Assembly (NCBI GenBank): GCA_965370495.1
Contig: CBDUUV010000060.1
Location: forward strand, 1 to 15,412
Length of the DNA stretch: 15,412 bases
From: Krumholzibacterium sp965370495
Lineage (GTDB): Bacteria > Krumholzibacteriota > Krumholzibacteriia > Krumholzibacteriales > Krumholzibacteriaceae
Direction of reading: 5' to 3'
Made by a program: the position numbers and the translations under genes. Within the stretch, counting starts at the first letter, position 1, and the number at the start of each line of letters is the position of its first letter. The notes under the pieces are model-generated. The model made no database searches. It was not told the DNA's origin and worked only from the letters and a program-made list of their open reading frames with translations. Shown piece after piece: positions 13,413 to 15,412 of this stretch.

Positions 13413-15398
13413 ATGCTTCGTCGCGAAGACCTGTTTGTCTTCATAGAAGGCAATTTCGACTATCTCATAGTGGTGGATGGTGAAGACAGGGTAGTTCACA
13501 TAAGCGAGATCCTTCTGGCCGAATGTTTCCCTGAATTCCTGTCGCTGAAAAGCAAAAGGCTGCCGGAGATCCTGACCGGATCTTCTTTCAAGACATTCGG
13601 AGCTGCTATCAGGCAGGTCCGTTCCAGTGGCCGGGGCATTGCGATTTTTTCTCCAAAGACGGACAATCCCGTGTCTATCCCCTTGAAAGTCGGTTACTTA
13701 AAAACAGAGGACGGGGAGATATACCTGTTTTTTGGGAACAGGTTGCTGGGGTCGAAAAAACAGGACGAGTGGGAGAAAGACGAAAGGATAAAGGAACTGG
13801 CCTGTATCTATAATATATCCGAATTGATAGAAGTCACTTCTTCGATCAAGGAATTTTTTAACAGGTTTCCCAGGGTGTTGAGTCCCGGAATGCTCAATCC
13901 TGAAGAGGTTATCATTTATTCAGAATATCAGGGTGTCGAGTATGGCCAGAAGCCGAGTTCGAATAACTGTATATCGGTCAAGCTGGGGACAGGAGAGAAC
14001 TATATCGGGGAGATCCGTGTTGGTTATTATGATGACACGCACAAAATTCTTCCCGAAGAGCAGAAGATGCTCAATGAGATCGGAAGAATACTCAATGTCG
14101 CTCTCGAAAGGAAGGAACTGAAGTACAAGCTTACACTTAAGCAGGAGGAGGAAGCGGATTACAATGTCCGGCTCGAGAATCTCAAGAAAGATATCGAGGA
14201 CAGGACGAAGGAGATCGAGGAACAGAACAGTAATCTGAAGATAGTGAATTCCTACCTGGACAGGGTGAGAGGGGGTTGGGAAGAGGCGAAGGGGAGGCTC
14301 GAGACGATGTTCCAGGCTATCCCGGATGAAGTTGTCCTTATTGATAAAATGCACAAAATAGTGATGACCAACAGGGGTAATGTTAACCCCGGTGAATATT
14401 GTTACAAGGAATTCTTCGGCAGGGATAAGCCATGCGAAGACTGTAGACTTGCCAGGATCCTTCGCGAAAAGAGACCGCTGACGCTGACGATGAAACAGGA
14501 TGAGAAGTATATCCAGGTGCATGCCATGCCTGTTTACGATCAGGAGCACGAGGTAGATGGCATCATTGAATTCTACAGGGATATTACTCTGGAAAAGACA
14601 TACGACCAGCAGCTTCAGCAGGCTGACAAGCTTGCTTCCCTGGGGGAGCTTGTCAGTGGAATAGGACATGAGATCAATAATCCAAACCAGTTTATCCGGG
14701 GAAATGTCAAGATCATCAAACAGGCTCTTGAAGATATGCTCCCAATTGTGGATGAGTACCAGAAAACACATACAGACCTGAAGATTGCAAGGCTCAAATA
14801 TGATTTCTTCCGTGAACATATCATGACCCTCGTGGATGATATGGCTCATGGTTCGGAGAGGATCAAGAGTATCGTCGAAGGGCTTCGCAACTTTGTTCGC
14901 AAGGATGAAGGGCTCCTGGTCGACACAGTCGATATCAATACGCTGATCCAGGCCAGTGCGAGGCTCGTTCATAACCAGGTTCACAAGAGGGCCGACATAA
15001 TACTGGATCTTGCCGAGGATATTCCGTCGTTTACCGGGAACTCACAGAAGATCGAACAGGTACTTGTCAATCTGCTTGTCAATGCCGGTGATGCCATGCA
15101 GGATGATGTCAAGGGAGAAGTGATTGTCCGGACAAGAATGGATAAAGGGTATATCCTCATGGATGTCGAGGATAATGGTATGGGGATGAACGAGAAAACC
15201 CTCAAACAGATATTCGATCCTTTTTTCACCACGAAAAGAGCCAGGGGTGGAACAGGGTTAGGTCTTCCTATCGCGTTCAGGATTATCGAGGAGCACGGAG
15301 GGATAATTTCTGTGAGCAGCAAGTCCGGCGAGGGAACGATCTTTTCGATCAAGATACCCGTCAGGGAAATTGAAGAAGCCCCGGAGGAAACGAATTGA
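13413..15398 (+). CDS. PAS/GAF-type sensor histidine kinase with a Cys-bearing PAS domain
   Basis: The 661-residue protein has no transmembrane segment I can see, so it should be a cytoplasmic sensor. An N-terminal PAS-like domain (about 1-110) and a GAF-like region (about 125-235) precede a charged coiled coil (about 235-290). A second PAS (about 292-390) carries Cys330-x10-Cys341-x2-Cys344. The HisKA domain has phospho-acceptor His419 in GHEINNP. The ATPase domain has the N box (Asn557), DNGMGM (587-592), a FDPFFTT F box and GTGLGLP. All catalytic motifs are intact. It starts 58 nt after the fusion gene, with GGAG at 13398-13401. It overlaps the following gene by 4 nt. Redox or metabolite sensing for the adjacent complex is inferred from position and the cysteines. 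Confidence 0.93.
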   Translation: MLRREDLFVFIEGNFDYLIVVDGEDRVVHISEILLAECFPEFLSLKSKRLPEILTGSSFKTFGAAIRQVRSSGRGIAIFSPKTDNPVSIPLKVGYLKTEDGEIYLFFGNRLLGSKKQDEWEKDERIKELACIYNISELIEVTSSIKEFFNRFPRVLSPGMLNPEEVIIYSEYQGVEYGQKPSSNNCISVKLGTGENYIGEIRVGYYDDTHKILPEEQKMLNEIGRILNVALERKELKYKLTLKQEEEADYNVRLENLKKDIEDRTKEIEEQNSNLKIVNSYLDRVRGGWEEAKGRLETMFQAIPDEVVLIDKMHKIVMTNRGNVNPGEYCYKEFFGRDKPCEDCRLARILREKRPLTLTMKQDEKYIQVHAMPVYDQEHEVDGIIEFYRDITLEKTYDQQLQQADKLASLGELVSGIGHEINNPNQFIRGNVKIIKQALEDMLPIVDEYQKTHTDLKIARLKYDFFREHIMTLVDDMAHGSERIKSIVEGLRNFVRKDEGLLVDTVDINTLIQASARLVHNQVHKRADIILDLAEDIPSFTGNSQKIEQVLVNLLVNAGDAMQDDVKGEVIVRTRMDKGYILMDVEDNGMGMNEKTLKQIFDPFFTTKRARGGTGLGLPIAFRIIEEHGGIISVSSKSGEGTIFSIKIPVREIEEAPEETN

Positions 15399-15412
15399 AG
15401 AAAATCCTGATT
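15395..15412 (+). CDS. Start of a downstream gene, probably a response regulator (partial)
   Basis: Only six codons are present, reading MKKILI with a TTG start that overlaps the kinase stop (TTGA). GGAGG at 15383-15387 sits 7 nt upstream. MKKILI is a common opening of receiver domains and the position directly after a kinase fits, but six residues cannot prove the family. The same SD-plus-TTG arrangement starts the response regulator at 6294. Confidence 0.5.

Overview
The window is about 15.4 kb in which every convincing gene lies on the + strand. It looks like the chromosome of an anaerobic, diderm (Gram-negative type) bacterium. The diderm reading rests on three lipoproteins with lipoboxes, one of them an LpoB homologue, and a small outer-membrane beta-barrel. 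The anaerobic reading rests on a very iron-sulfur-rich NAD(H)-linked flavoprotein complex of the kind found in electron-bifurcating enzymes. I cannot name the phylum from sequence alone. Frequent AGG/AGA arginine codons and several TTG/GTG starts are consistent with an uncultured lineage, but they do not prove it.

Region 1 (1-390) has no supported gene. It holds three tandem copies of a 69-bp unit rich in nested inverted repeats, then a perfect 12-bp hairpin, then the leader of the first gene. Region 2 (391-2019) is one exported C69-family (Ntn-hydrolase) dipeptidase with its nucleophile Cys directly after the signal peptide. Region 3 (2223-5877) is a tight five-gene cell-envelope operon. Its order is a secreted CsgG/LpoB-fold-like protein, LpoB, a TPR lipoprotein resembling COG3014, a YcfL/DUF1425-type lipoprotein, and a small beta-barrel protein. 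It ends in a clear intrinsic terminator at 5961-5996. The core trio resembles the lpoB/ycfL/COG3014 neighbourhood of gammaproteobacteria.

Region 4 (about 6140 to the right edge) is the most interesting part. It begins with a sigma-70-type promoter whose -35 box sits in one arm of a 10-bp inverted repeat. The gene order is a response-regulator protein with two C-terminal Lrp/AsnC-type ligand-binding (RAM) domains and no visible DNA-binding domain; a NuoE/HydC-like subunit; a NuoF/HydB-like subunit with extra ferredoxin domains; a 1227-residue fusion protein; a histidine kinase with a Cys-bearing PAS domain; and the start of what is probably another response regulator.

The fusion joins a NuoG-type [2Fe-2S] domain, a GltD/NfnB-like FAD/NAD(P) module, two 4Fe-4S ferredoxin clusters and a formate-dehydrogenase-like molybdopterin domain. 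That last domain keeps its 4Fe-4S ligands but seems to have lost the Mo ligand.

My interpretation, which is inference, is a soluble three-subunit complex of the HydABC-like bifurcating type. The hydrogenase domain is replaced by a GltD/NfnB-like module, so NAD(H), ferredoxin and probably NADP(H) would be coupled. A redox- or metabolite-sensing two-component system encoded on both sides would regulate it.
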